DNA of 64,000 nucleotides from assembly GCF_043290135.1 (NCBI RefSeq), contig NW_027464603.1:6092501-6156500 (forward strand), in the 5' to 3' direction. Shown piece after piece: positions 10,188 through 22,322 of this stretch; positions within the stretch are counted from its first letter, which is position 1; the number at the start of each line of letters is the position of its first letter. The DNA comes from Rhipicephalus microplus (Eukaryota > Arthropoda > Arachnida > Ixodida > Ixodidae). Position numbers and translations under genes: made by a program. A model generated the notes under the pieces. It saw only the letters and a program-made list of their open reading frames with translations. It was not told the origin of the DNA and made no database searches.

Positions 10188-13100
10188 GAAAGAAGTGTAT
10201 ACCCAAGGGCTCGTTTTTCCGTGTTTTTAACACAATAATAATGAGATATAACAGACAGTAATGCCAAGGAATGTACAGGGGAAGTTATTAACATTAATGG
10301 AAAGTAAATAAGAAGAAAGAAAAGTGGATGAAAAAATTACCAACTGTAAGCAGGAATCGAACCTACGACCTTCGAATTACGCGTTCGATGCTCTAACCAC
10401 TGAGCTATTACAGCGGCACTCCCTCCATCCACTTTTTTGGGTTTATCTGTGAATTTAGAAGTAGGAGCGACAGTCAGCGCCATCTATAAGCCAAACAACG
10501 AGTGTGAAAACACTCTTATGCGCATGTTTGGCGTCACGTAGCACGTGAACTTATTATGAGCGGGCAGCTGATTAATTGTCCCTCTTATACAACCTAAACA
10601 CACCAAATCTGCCAGTACGAGACCCTCGTTCAATGAAATAAGGGAAAGAAGTGTATACCCAAGGGCTCGTTTTTCCGTGTTTTTAACACAATAATAATGA
10701 GATATAACAGACAGTAATGCCAAGGAATGTACAGGGGAAGTTATTAACATTAATGGAAAGTAAATAAGAAGAAAGAAAAGTGGATGAAAAAATTACCAAC
10801 TGTAAGCAGGAATCGAACCTACGACCTTCGAATTACGCGTTCGATGCTCTAACCACTGAGCTATTACAGCGGCACTCCCTCCATCCACTTTTTTGGGTTT
10901 ATCTGTGAATTTAGAAGTAGGAGCGACAGTCAGCGCCATCTATAAGCCAAACAACGAGTGTGAAAACACTCTTATGCGCATGTTTGGCGTCACGTAGCAC
11001 GTGAACTTATTATGAGCGGGCAGCTGATTAATTGTCCCTCTTATACAACCTAAACACACCAAGTCTGCCAGTACGAGACCCTCGTTCAATGAAATAAGGG
11101 AAAGAAGTGTATACCCAAGGGCTCGTTTTTCCGTGTTTTTAACACAATAATAATGAGATATAACAGACAGTAATGCCAAGGAATGTACAGGGGAAGTTAT
11201 TAACATTAATGGAAAGTAAATAAGAAGAAAGAAAAGTGGATGAAAAAATTACCAACTGTAAGCAGGAATCGAACCTACGACCTTCGAATTACGCGTTCGA
11301 TGCTCTAACCACTGAGCTATTACAGCGGCACTCCCTCCATCCACTTTTTTGGGTTTATCTGTGAATTTAGAAGTAGGAGCGACAGTCAGCGCCATCTATA
11401 AGCCAAACAACGAGTGTGAAAACACTCTTATGCGCATGTTTGGCGTCACGTAGCACGTGAACTTATTATGAGCGGGCAGCTGATTAATTGTCCCTCTTAT
11501 ACAACCTAAACACACCAAATCTGCCAGTACCAGTACGAGACCCTCGTTCAATGAAATAAGGGAAAGAAGTGTATACCCAAGGGCTCGTTTTTCCGTGTTT
11601 TTAACACAATAATAATGAGATATAACAGACAGTAATGCCAAGGAATGTACAGGGGAAGTTATTAACATTAATGGAAAGTAAATAAGAAGAAAGAAAAGTG
11701 GATGAAAAAATTACCAACTGTAAGCAGGAATCGAACCTACGACCTTCGAATTACGCGTTCGATGCTCTAACCACTGAGCTATTACAGCGGCACTCCCTCC
11801 ATCCACTTTTTTGGGTTTATCTGTGAATTTAGAAGTAGGAGCGACAGTCAGCGCCATCTATAAGCCAAACAACGAGTGTGAAAACACTCTTATGCGCATG
11901 TTTGGCGTCACGTAGCACGTGAACTTATTATGAGCGGGCAGCTGATTAATTGTCCCTCTTATACAACCTAAACACACCAAGTCTGCCAGTACGAGACCCT
12001 CGTTCAATGAAATAAGGGAAAGAAGTGTATACCCAAGGGCTCGTTTTTCCGTGTTTTTAACACAATAATAATGAGATATAACAGACAGTAATGCCAAGGA
12101 ATGTACAGGGGAAGTTATTAACATTAATGGAAAGTAAATAAGAAGAAAGAAAAGTGGATGAAAAAATTACCAACTGTAAGCAGGAATCGAACCTATGACC
12201 TTCGAATTACGCGTTCGATGCTCTAACCACTGAGCTATTACAGCGGCACTCCCTCCATCCACTTTTTTGGGTTTATCTGTGAATTTAGAAGTAGGAGCGA
12301 CAGTCAGCGCCATCTATGAGCCAAACAACGAGTGTGAAAACACTCTTATGCGCATGTTTGGCGTCACGTAGCACGTGAACTTATTATGAGCGGGCAGCTG
12401 ATTAATTGTCCCTCTTATACAACCTAAACACACCAAGTCTGCCAGTACGAGACCCTCGTTCAATGAAATAAGGGAAAGAAGTGTATACCCAAGGGCTCGT
12501 TTTTCCGTGTTTTTAACACAATAATAATGAGATATAACAGACAGTAATGCCAAGGAATGTACAGGGGAAGTTATTAACATTAATGGAAAGTAAATAAGAA
12601 GAAAGAAAAGTGGATGAAAAAATTACCAACTGTAAGCAGGAATCGAACCTACGACCTTCGAATTACGCGTTCGATGCTCTAACCACTGAGCTATTACAGC
12701 GGCACTCCCTCCATCCACTTTTTTGGGTTTATCTGTGAATTTAGAAGTAGGAGCGACAGTCAGCGCCATCTATAAGCCAAACAACGAGTGTGAAAACACT
12801 CTTATGCGCATGTTTGGCGTCACGTAGCACGTGAACTTATTATGAGCGGGCAGCTGATTAATTGTCCCTCTTATACAACCTAAACACACCAAGTCTGCCA
12901 GTACGAGACCCTCGTTCAATGAAATAAGGGAAAGAAGTGTATACCCAAGGGCTCGTTTTTCCGTGTTTTTAACACAATAATAATGAGATATAACAGACAG
13001 TAATGCCAAGGAATGTACAGGGGAAGTTATTAACATTAATGGAAAGTAAATAAGAAGAAAGAAAAGTGGATGAAAAAATTACCAACTGTAAGCAGGAATC

Positions 13101-16100
13101 GAACCTACGACCTTCGAATTACGCGTTCGATGCTCTAACCACTGAGCTATTACAGCGGCACTCCCTCCATCCACTTTTTTGGGTTTATCTGTGAATTTAG
13201 AAGTAGGAGCGACAGTCAGCGCCATCTATAAGCCAAACAACGAGTGTGAAAACACTCTTATGCGCATGTTTGGCGTCACGTAGCACGTGAACTTATTATG
13301 AGCGGGCAGCTGATTAATTGTCCCTCTTATACAACCTAAACACACCAAGTCTGCCAGTACGAGACCCTCGTTCAATGAAATAAGGGAAAGAAGTGTATAC
13401 CCAAGGGCTCGTTTTTCCGTGTTTTTAACACAATAATAATGAGATATAACAGACAGTAATGCCAAGGAATGTACAGGGGAAGTTATTAACATTAATGGAA
13501 AGTAAATAAGAAGAAAGAAAAGTGGATGAAAAAATTACCAACTGTAAGCAGGAATCGAACCTACGACCTTCGAATTACGCGTTCGATGCTCTAACCACTG
13601 AGCTATTACAGCGGCACTCCCTCCATCCACTTTTTTGGGTTTATCTGTGAATTTAGAAGTAGGAGCGACAGTCAGCGCCATCTATAAGCCAAACAACGAG
13701 TGTGAAAACACTCTTATGCGCATGTTTGGCGTCACGTAGCACGTGAACTTATTATGAGCGGGCAGCTGATTAATTGTCCCTCTTATACAACCTAAACACA
13801 CCAAGTCTGCCAGAACGAGACCCTCGTTCAATGAAATAAGGGAAAGAAGTGTATACCCAAGGGCTCGTTTTTCCGTGTTTTTAACACAATAATAATGAGA
13901 TATAACAGACAGTAATGCCAAGGAATGTACAGGGGAAGTTATTAACATTAATGGAAAGTAAATAAGAAGAAAGAAAAGTGGATGAAAAAATTACCAACTG
14001 TAAGCAGGAATCGAACCTACGACCTTCGAATTACGCGTTCGATGCTCTAACCACTGAGCTATTACAGCGGCACTCCCTCCATCCACTTTTTTGGGTTTAT
14101 CTGTGAATTTAGAAGTAGGAGCGACAGTCAGCGCCATCTATAAGCCAAACAACGAGTGTGAAAACACTCTTATGCGCATGTTTGGCGTCACGTAGCACGT
14201 GAACTTATTATGAGCGGGCAGCTGATTAATTGTCCCTCTTATACAACCTAAACACACCAAGTCTGCCAGTACGAGACCCTCGTTCAATGAAATAAGGGAA
14301 AGAAGTGTATACCCAAGGGCTCGTTTTTCCGTGTTTTTAACACAATAATAATGAGATATAACAGACAGTAATGCCAAGGAATGTACAGGGGAAGTTATTA
14401 ACATTAATGGAAAGTAAATAAGAAGAAAGAAAAGTGGATGAAAAAATTACCAACTGTAAGCAGGAATCGAACCTACGACCTTCGAATTACGCGTTCGATG
14501 CTCTAACCACTGAGCTATTACAGCGGCACTCCCTCCATCCACTTTTTTGGGTTTATCTGTGAATTTAGAAGTAGGAGCGACAGTCAGCGCCATCTATAAG
14601 CCAAACAACGAGTGTGAAAACACTCTTATGCGCATGTTTGGCGTCACGTAGCACGTGAACTTATTATGAGCGGGCAGCTGATTAATTGTCCCTCTTATAC
14701 AACCTAAACACACCAAGTCTGCCAGTACGAGACCCTCGTTCAATGAAATAAGGGAAAGAAGTGTATACCCAAGGGCTCGTTTTTCCGTGTTTTTAACACA
14801 ATAATAATGAGATATAACAGACAGTAATGCCAAGGAATGTACAGGGGAAGTTATTAACATTAATGGAAAGTAAATAAGAAGAAAGAAAAGTGGATGAAAA
14901 AATTACCAACTGTAAGCAGGAATCGAACCTACGACCTTCGAATTACGCGTTCGATGCTCTAACCACTGAGCTATTACAGCGGCACTCCCTCCATCCACTT
15001 TTTTGGGTTTATCTGTGAATTTAGAAGTAGGAGCGACAGTCAGCGCCATCTATAAGCCAAACAACGAGTGTGAAAACACTCTTATGCGCATGTTTGGCGT
15101 CACGTAGCACGTGAACTTATTATGAGCGGGCAGCTGATTAATTGTCCCTCTTATACAACCTAAACACACCAAGTCTGCCAGTACGAGACCCTCGTTCAAT
15201 GAAATAAGGGAAAGAAGTGTATACCCAAGGGCTCGTTTTTCCGTGTTTTTAACACAATAATAATGAGATATAACAGACAGTAATGCCAAGGAATGTACAG
15301 GGGAAGTTATTAACATTAATGGAAAGTAAATAAGAAGAAAGAAAAGTGGATGAAAAAATTACCAACTGTAAGCAGGAATCGAACCTACGACCTTCGAATT
15401 ACGCGTTCGATGCTCTAACCACTGAGCTATTACAGCGGCACTCCCTCCATCCACTTTTTTGGGTTTATCTGTGAATTTAGAAGTAGGAGCGACAGTCAGC
15501 GCCATCTATAAGCCAAACAACGAGTGTGAAAACACTCTTATGCGCATGTTTGGCGTCACGTAGCACGTGAACTTATTATGAGCGGGCAGCTGATTAATTG
15601 TCCCTCTTATACAACCTAAACACACCAAGTCTGCCAGTACGAGACCCTCGTTCAATGAAATAAGGGAAAGAAGTGTATACCCAAGGGCTCGTTTTTCCGT
15701 GTTTTTAACACAATAATAATGAGATATAACAGACAGTAATGCCAAGGAATGTACAGGGGAAGTTATTAACATTAATGGAAAGTAAATAAGAAGAAAGAAA
15801 AGTGGATGAAAAAATTACCAACTGTAAGCAGGAATCGAACCTACGACCTTGGAATTACGCGTTCGATGCTCTAACCACTGAGCTATTACAGCGGCACTCC
15901 CTCCATCCACTTTTTTGGGTTTATCTGTGAATTTAGAAGTAGGAGCGACAGTCAGCGCCATCTATAAGCCAAACAACGAGTGTGAAAACACTCTTATGCG
16001 CATGTTTGGCGTCACGTAGCACGTGAACTTATTATGAGCGGGCAGCTGATTAATTGTCCCTCTTATACAACCTAAACACACCAAGTCTGCCAGTACGAGA

Positions 16101-16973
16101 CCCTCGTTCAATGAAATAAGGGAAAGAAGTGTATACCCAAGGGCTCGTTTTTCCGTGTTTTTAACACAATAATAATGAGATATAACAGACAGTAATGCCA
16201 AGGAATGTACAGGGGAAGTTATTAACATTAATGGAAAGTAAATAAGAAGAAAGAAAAGTGGATGAAAAAATTACCAACTGTAAGCAGGAATCGAACCTAC
16301 GACCTTCGAATTACGCGTTCGATGCTCTAACCACTGAGCTATTACAGCGGCACTCCCTCCATCCACTTTTTTGGGTTTATCTGTGAATTTAGAAGTAGGA
16401 GCGACAGTCAGCGCCATCTATAAGCCAAACAACGAGTGTGAAAACACTCTTATGCGCATGTTTGGCGTCACGTAGCACGTGAACTTATTATGAGCGGGCA
16501 GCTGATTAATTGTCCCTCTTATACAACCTAAACACACCAAGTCTGCCAGTACGAGACCCTCGTTCAATGAAATAAGGGAAAGAAGTGTATACCCAAGGGC
16601 TCGTTTTTCCGTGTTTTTAACACAATAATAATGAGATATAACAGACAGTAATGCCAAGGAATGTACAGGGGAAGTTATTAACATTAATGGAAAGTAAATA
16701 AGAAGAAAGAAAAGTGGATGAAAAAATTACCAACTGTAAGCAGGAATCGAACCTACGACCTTCGAATTACGCGTTCGATGCTCTAACCACTGAGCTATTA
16801 CAGCGGCACTCCCTCCATCCACTTTTTTGGGTTTATCTGTGAATTTAGAAGTAGGAGCGACAGTCAGCGCCATCTATAAGCCAAACAACGAGTGTGAAAA
16901 CACTCTTATGCGCATGTTTGGCGTCACGTAGCACGTGAACTTATTATGAGCGGGCAGCTGATTAATTGTCCCT

Positions 16974-16976
<3 letters not shown>
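10184..16976 (-). repeat. Tandem array of about 14.9 copies of a 456-bp tRNA-like unit
   Basis: The unit repeats with a 456-bp period; one copy is 462 bp because of a duplicated cagtac near 11,528. By eye the copies differ only at scattered bases, for example 12,196, 12,318 and 15,851, so the array is young or being homogenised. Each complete unit carries a tRNA-like cloverleaf and a T6 tract on the minus strand. An 88-codon open frame recurs on the minus strand across every unit junction, but it has no recognisable domain and is probably incidental. Both array ends meet (TA)n runs. Array copy number in an assembly can be wrong, so 15 is the assembled count. Confidence 0.97.
10342..10414 (-). 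tRNA. tRNA-like gene, first of 15 in the array (Thr CGT-like, G33)
   Basis: The minus strand folds into a full 73-nt cloverleaf with canonical spacing. The 7-bp acceptor is gctgtaa with ttacagt (one G-T). The D arm is gctc/gagc, the anticodon stem tcgaa/ttcga, the loop cgcgtaa, the variable loop 5 nt, and the T arm gtagg/cctgc with loop ttcgatt. A box (tagctcagtgg) and B box (ggttcgattcc) fit Pol III promoters, and a T6 run at 10,336-10,331 follows as a possible terminator. The odd point is position 33, which is G instead of U; the anticodon reads CGT. This argues against a decoding tRNA. Equivalent copies start at 10,798, 11,254, 11,716, 12,172, 12,628, 13,084, 13,540, 13,996, 14,452, 14,908, 15,364, 15,820, 16,276 and 16,732. 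The copy at 12,172 has a changed T-stem pair and the one at 15,820 a changed anticodon-stem base. Confidence 0.65.

Positions 16977-17027
<51 letters not shown>
16977..17027. repeat. (TA)n microsatellite, right border of the array
   Basis: A TA run that begins inside the last, incomplete array unit directly after ccctctta. Confidence 0.95.
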
Positions 17028-17028
<1 letters not shown>

Positions 17029-17523
17029 GTTTGTGTGGGCGTTCATTGCATTACGATTGGGTGTAATAACTTCCCCCATTCGTTTCTTGTTTCTTCCTGC
17101 TGTCTTTCTTCTACGTTGCTGACCTAGTGCACCTGTGCATAATGCCTTATGCGACCCGGACCAGAGTGCCAGCATTTTAGAATATTTCATGGTCTTCTAA
17201 TAGGCTTGAGCACTCAAACGCGAAAAGCATAATTCATTGTCAGTTAAAGGTGGCCACCCGTGATAACGCTCGATTGTTTGCTGCCACGTGCGTAAATGGT
17301 GGTGCGCCTTGCCATGGATGAGAATATCGACGGCCTGTAAGCTGTCATAAGTATTTGTTGCGGTCATCTCACTTTCAGTTTCCTGGTGACAAGCTCGGCC
17401 AATTGTGTTTCTTCTTAGAGACGCCGATCCTCGACTTTGCAAACGTCACGACTATATGACAACATAAAAACTTTGTAATAAGACAACTTTGATTTTATTT
17501 GAAATTGTCATATTGGTAAAAGC
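17028..17523. other. No recognised gene
   Basis: About 500 bp between the array and the next LINE. Short open frames exist, but none shows a domain, a splice context or a repeat match within the window. Confidence 0.5.
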
Positions 17524-19034
17524 ACTCAGACGCTATCGGAAGACTTTTCTGATCAGTTGAACGAGGCGCTCGATAACAACAAAGTTGCCTGTGCGCTCCT
17601 TCTTGGCTGCAGCAAGGCTTTCAATAGTGTCCATTATACCTTAAAATTGGATAAACTTTTTCAGTTAGGGTTTAGGAGTGCTTTCTCGTATTTGTTGGCC
17701 AATTTTCTCCAAGGCAGGCGTCAACTTGTATCCGTTGAAGAATCTCACAGCGCGTTCCAAATCATCAAAACCGGCGTTCCACAAGGATCAATTCTTAGTC
17801 CGCTGCTATTCAATATTTTTGTAAATCACCTTCACAGTGCGATACCGGTTTCTTTATATCAATACGCCGACGACACTGTGATCGTGACGACTGCAAACAT
17901 TTTTTATGAGGCGATTACTCTTCTTCGGTCAGCTGCCACTGAAGCCATAGATTGGTTTCGAGATAACCTTATTAATATGAATGTGTCTAAAACTAACTTA
18001 TTGAAGAATGTAATCCTTGACTATCCTTTCATTTTGCATTGTTCTGACTGTTCATCCTGCTCTCGTGGGTCATTACAGTATTCATCTGTTGTGAAATACA
18101 TTGCCTTATACATTGACAGCGACCTTTCCTGGAGTAGTCATCTCGCCTATGTTTACAAATGCCTTCGCGCTGTGTCATGTCTATTATATAACATAAGATA
18201 CAACATGCCATTTTCAGTACGTAAGATGATAGCACACGCTTTAGGTTACAGTATACTGCGTTAAAGAATAACCATTTACGGACACTGTACTGCCGGATGG
18301 CACAATAGAATAAACAAAATATTGCGTTTGATTTTAAAAATATTTCTTACGACCTGAACATCAATTCTGAGAGAGACATTTTAAAACCGCTGTTTATGCC
18401 AAACTTCAATGATCTGTTAATTAAAACGGTTGTTTTAAAACATTTCTGGTCCAAAGAATTCCTGGTTCTGTATGTTACTTCTCGTTCTTTAGGGCCCAAA
18501 GTACGTTACTGGAGGCTGCAGTGTTCAACAAAGTATGGAACTAGAATACGAGCCCATTATGTCCCAACCTATTTCAATGTACTACGACCCAGCAGTTTTC
18601 GCACAAAAACAAAATACAAATTAAGGAAACTGCTACGGCGTATCTGTCCACAATTGTAATGCATGTCGTATGTTATTTCATATACACTTATTTGCAAGCA
18701 TGATGCTGCACAATCATCCAGTGTGGTACTTTGCTTTAGAAGCATTTGCTATATTCCTGCTCTTTTTTCCCTTATACCTTTTCACTTTTGATTGCTATAA
18801 CTATTGTATAACGCTTGTAACTATTGCTTGCAAGCCCTGTTATTTCTAGTCTTATATGCACGTTGTTTTTTGTCCTATCATCCCTCTTAGTCCGCGAAAT
18901 ACAATCTTGTAACACGTCTGGTTTGTTTTGCTGTCTGCCAGGCTCTGCCACTCAAGTCACCGATAGGCTTTGGCAGGCCTAGTCACATGTACTGGTTTAT
19001 TCGAAGAAATAAAATGTATTATTATTATTATTAT
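17524..19034 (+). pseudogene. 5'-truncated LINE reverse transcriptase remnant
   Basis: The frame at 17,557-18,264 covers the RT palm: CSKAFNSVHY (the Asp of motif A has become Cys), TGVPQGSILSPLLFNIFVN and YADD. A stop at 18,264 is followed by more family sequence (ITIYGHCTAGWHNRI), and another frame at 18,396-18,659 encodes a C-terminal tail (TKYGTRIRAHYVPTYFN). The 3' UTR ends in an (ATT)n run at 19,020-19,034. No endonuclease remains. It belongs to the CR1/L2/Jockey assemblage by motif and tail; the exact clade is not resolved. Confidence 0.8.
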
Positions 19035-19222
19035 TCACACTATTAAGATTCCCCTAAACTTTGTGCGATCAACAGGTACGAAGAACTCTGTTTATCTAAT
19101 TACAAGTAAACGATATCTTTAACTTATTATAGGGGGTAATTTGTAGTTTTTTTGTTAATGTTGCTTTATCTCAATGAATTTAATGCATAGCGCAATAAAT
19201 TTTGTTACTTTTTTCTTTCCAG

Positions 19223-19469
19223 CATTCGGTCCAGACCCTCGCTTCCCCTTCTTGTGCACGTTCAGCATCTTTCGCTTCAAGAAAGGGGTACCACTCCCAG
19301 ACGATGGACTGTGTGACGCCATTATTTTAGACTCCTTGTACAGAAACGGCCAATATGAGTTCTTCACGAGTAAAGATTTAAGCACCTGGGACCAAAATGT
19401 TAAAGATTTTATCGCCATGATAGGCACCGTCTACAACATCACGAAAGTTGCCATAGGATTCGATGGCTA
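19223..19469 (+). CDS. Candidate internal exon of a host gene, function unknown
   Basis: An open frame is bounded by a good acceptor (polypyrimidine tract at about 19,201-19,220, then ag at 19,221-19,222) and a near-consensus donor, gtaagtat, at 19,470. The exon is 247 nt, with entry phase 1 and exit phase 2. It encodes about 81 residues, including PDPRFPFLCTFSIFRF, LPDDGLCDAIILDSLY and NITKVAIGFDG. I recall a similar pattern, Cys before a variable stretch and then DGLCD and DSLY, from multi-copy tick proteins of unknown function, but this is memory, not a search. Flanking exons were not found within several kb, although introns in such genomes are long. If the donor is not used, the frame ends at the TAG at 19,468. 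Confidence 0.5.
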
Positions 19470-20387
19470 GTAAGTATACATGTGTTATATACCGTACATA
19501 CATAGGTTAGCACAGATGCCTTAGTTCTTGGCTGTGTTGTATCGTACAGTTGGATAGAATTATGTTTGAAGAGATGGCGAACCTTCTTTATAATAATTGC
19601 AATAAAGCGCAAAGCGTGGGTGTAAATCCAAGTCCGGGGTCCCTAGAATAATTTTGGTGAAGTGTCGAGTCCGCTTGACATTGTCTCAACTGGCCTCGGG
19701 AGGTCCGTCACGTATGGCATTGTCACACAGCGGTTTGTTCTATAGCGGCTAGAGGAGAGCCGGCAAGGGTGGAAAGAGGTTTGAAGTGCACTTGACCGTA
19801 ACACAGAACATTTATGTGACCTGCCACAGCCTGCAAAATTGTCTGCGTAACACTGTGAATAGAACTTTTTCAGAGATGCAAGACATCGAGATGCTTCGGT
19901 TTGCAACTGACGTATTGCCACTGCTTCCTCTCGCGATAATGATAGTAGCGGTGCATGGTAAATATTGTAAAGATTCTTGTAGTGATGGATGTCTCCTTAA
20001 CTCAGCTGGAAAATCGGAACTGGCTGCCTCACCACGCCCCGCAGCCCGGAAGATGATTTTGCGAGCAACCACATGCGCGCCTTATACCTGAGAGCGAGGT
20101 ATGGCGAGGGTTCCCGAGTACGAGGATGCGATGAGACGTGGGGAAGAATTTGTGGGATTCATTTGCGAGTTAGTTCTGCTGCTCTCGGGACGCCATGCCC
20201 TCATAGAAAGGCCCAGCATACTTGTTGTGAGTTCGCCGGCATATACACATCATATCGAAAGTGAATGGCTGTTGAGTTGCAAGAGTAACGCCTAGAATTT
20301 TTACGTAACTGACCGCAGAAGAGTGGCTACGTGGGCTGCTTGTTACTCAATTTGTGCAATATATATACTTTCTTGATGCGCGCTCCA
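19470..20387. other. No recognised gene; possible intron or intergenic DNA
   Basis: Short frames occur on both strands, for example around 19,786-20,091, but without domains or convincing splice pairs. Confidence 0.45.
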
Positions 20388-20612
20388 CCACGGTGGTCTT
20401 GTGGCTAAGGTACTCGGGCTGCTAACCCGCAGATTGCGCGAGTGAATCGCGGCTGCGGCGGCTGTGTTTTCGATGGAGGCGAAAATGCTGTAGGCCTGTG
20501 TGCTAAGATTTGTGTGCACGTTGAAGAACCCCAGGTAGTCAAAATTTGCGGAGTCCTTCACTACGGCGTCTTTCATAATCATATGATGGTTTTTGGACTT
20601 CAAAACTCACAT
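20388..20612 (+). mobile_element. Ruka-type tRNA-derived SINE
   Basis: A tRNA-like head (ccacggtggtcttgtggcta at the start, with the anticodon region gggctgctaacccg) is followed by a body with the landmarks gatggaggcgaaaatgct, gttgaagaaccccaggtagt and cataatcatatgatggtt. I recognise this body from the very abundant SINE of hard ticks. The B-box region (gagtgaatcgc) is degenerate, so this copy is probably not transcribed. It is the clearest indicator of host lineage in the window. Confidence 0.85.
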
Positions 20613-20615
20613 ACC

Positions 20616-20704
20616 TTAGTGCGCAGGAGACGTTTCAGAAAGAAGACGGATAGTGCGCTTTATCCTATCTGTCTTCTTTCTGAAACGTTCTCTGCACACT
20701 AAAG
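20616..20704. repeat. Strong hairpin with arms of about 38 bp
   Basis: The arm tagtgcgcaggagacgtttc, continued through agaaagaagacggatag, pairs with the inverted copy ending in gttctctgcacacta around a loop of about 10 nt. By eye only four or five mismatches interrupt the stem. It lies directly after the SINE. The length would suit a microRNA-like precursor, but a palindromic MITE remnant is equally possible. Confidence 0.8.
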
Positions 20705-21967
20705 AAGATATTTTGTTCAAACTAGATGTTAGAACGGCGCATTCAGCGTCTCCAGGGATTTGGTGCCGTCTAACACTACCAAGGTGTAGCCTTCTAATTT
20801 AGGGGCTCTGTTTATTGCACTGGAATGCCACTAATACATATAGCATGCTTGCATTCTTCTTCACTGGTGCGTGCTGTTGCTCTCATTTGTCATCCTCGAC
20901 TTTTTTTCGTGTGTCTGAACTATCAGAAGTAGGTGCAAAAAAGAGCTACTGGCAGCATGCCGAAGAACACTTCTCTCCACCTCTAGTGCCTCATTACGCC
21001 ATAGTTGGTACTCCTGCTACCGTTAAGTGTTCCTACGTTTGTCACTTGCTCCTGGCCTGGACACCACTGGCACCGTGAGAAATCATTTTATAGCGTGAGC
21101 TACACTGTAGCGTTGCCAGGTTGAACGAGGTGGCATAACCAAAAACCTGAGCAATATAATCCAAAGTCTAGCCAAAGAGAGACAAAAACGGAGATATTGT
21201 GGCCAAATATAGCCATGTTTTTTTTTTTTGCAGTTTCAATTTAAGGTAACCACTCGTGTTAAAGAACATGATGCTGTCACAATTCAGGCACTTCCAGGAG
21301 CAGCCATAGTTGTCCATTAAGAAAGTCACAGCTTGGCCGCAAAGCTGAAGTAATGAACGCGACAGCAACAGATGGGAAGGTCACGCGCGAAATGGCAACG
21401 AGATCAAAACACGACTTGCGTTTTTCAAGCAAAAATGACGCACGAAAAGTACTCACAGGTACAGATAAATGCGAATAAACTTGTCAGTTGTTACTTCACA
21501 GCGTTTGAAAAGTACGCCCTTTTCGCAAGCGGATACTGTGCAATGATTACATTGACCTACCTTTGTGTGCCCTCAAACTACAACCGAATCATTCCGGTGA
21601 ACGTCCAACGCCAGACAAGACGTACAATTGTCAACACCACGAGATAAGCGCGCGTTAATGGCCACCCTGCTCCCTCTCCAAAGGGCAATGTACGCGTGGG
21701 AGTAGAGAGCATGCGCCGCAGCGTCATCACAATATGGCGAAGCGCACTCATAGCACCATCTTCTTGATAATGCTGAAAACATGATAGTTTCTCTAGAGAT
21801 GCCCGTCACCAGCGGTAAGCGGTAGATATAAATACCTTGCCCTTTGAACATTGAAAAGAGTTTTCCTCTCCTTCGTGGCTCAATGATCAACGCCTCGCAC
21901 GCATACCTCAGTGCTATCACGTTGGATTTCGTGCGCCGGAGTCTTCTTGTGAATTAGTTTTCTTGCA
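20705..21967. other. No recognised gene
   Basis: About 1.3 kb without a supported gene or repeat. Short open frames at 20,815-21,078 and 21,372-21,647 have no visible domain. Confidence 0.4.
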
Positions 21968-21998
21968 TTTTTTTCACACACACGCACACATACACACA

Positions 21999-22074
<76 letters not shown>
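21968..22074. repeat. (CA)n then (TA)n microsatellite
   Basis: A short CA-rich run passes into a TA run broken by one AAAT. It forms the left target of the gypsy-type element. Confidence 0.9.
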
Positions 22075-22077
<3 letters not shown>

Positions 22078-22245
22078 AGGTATTCATTAGGCACATCTAC
22101 TATCTCTACACATGTTCATCATCATGAGTGGTCGTCATCTACATCTGCTGTGGGGGCATCGCTTGCCTGAGTTCTGTGCCTTGGGTGTGGTCGCTTCATC
22201 GTGCCTTCTGTGCCTAATAAAGGTTGCCTTCACCGTTACATCACA
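22075..22245 (+). repeat. 5' LTR of the Ty3/gypsy-like element
   Basis: 171 bp, starting TGTAGGTATTC and ending TTACATCACA. The copy at 27,177-27,347 has the same length, with roughly a dozen differences by eye. An aataaa signal lies near 22,216. A possible primer-binding site starts with tgg at 22,248. Confidence 0.85.
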
Positions 22246-22322
22246 AGTGGTGGAGTGTGCTCTACGATCTTCCGTCCTCTCCCAGCCCGCTTTACCTCTT
22301 GGAGCTCGGCTAAGGTCGTCGT

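Noticed and set aside
10342..10414. A normal decoding tRNA-Thr gene
   Set aside because: The cloverleaf is complete, but position 33 is G in all copies, and the whole unit behaves like a SINE-derived repeat. It is listed as tRNA-like only.
10484..10750. An 88-codon minus-strand frame repeated in every array unit
   Set aside because: It is nearly identical in all units only because the DNA is; it crosses the unit junction, has no domain and partly consists of linker. Repetition alone does not show coding. A codon-bias or dN/dS test on diverged copies would be needed.
9000..17000. CRISPR array
   Set aside because: The repeats are 456 bp, contiguous and without unique spacers, and the genome is clearly eukaryotic.
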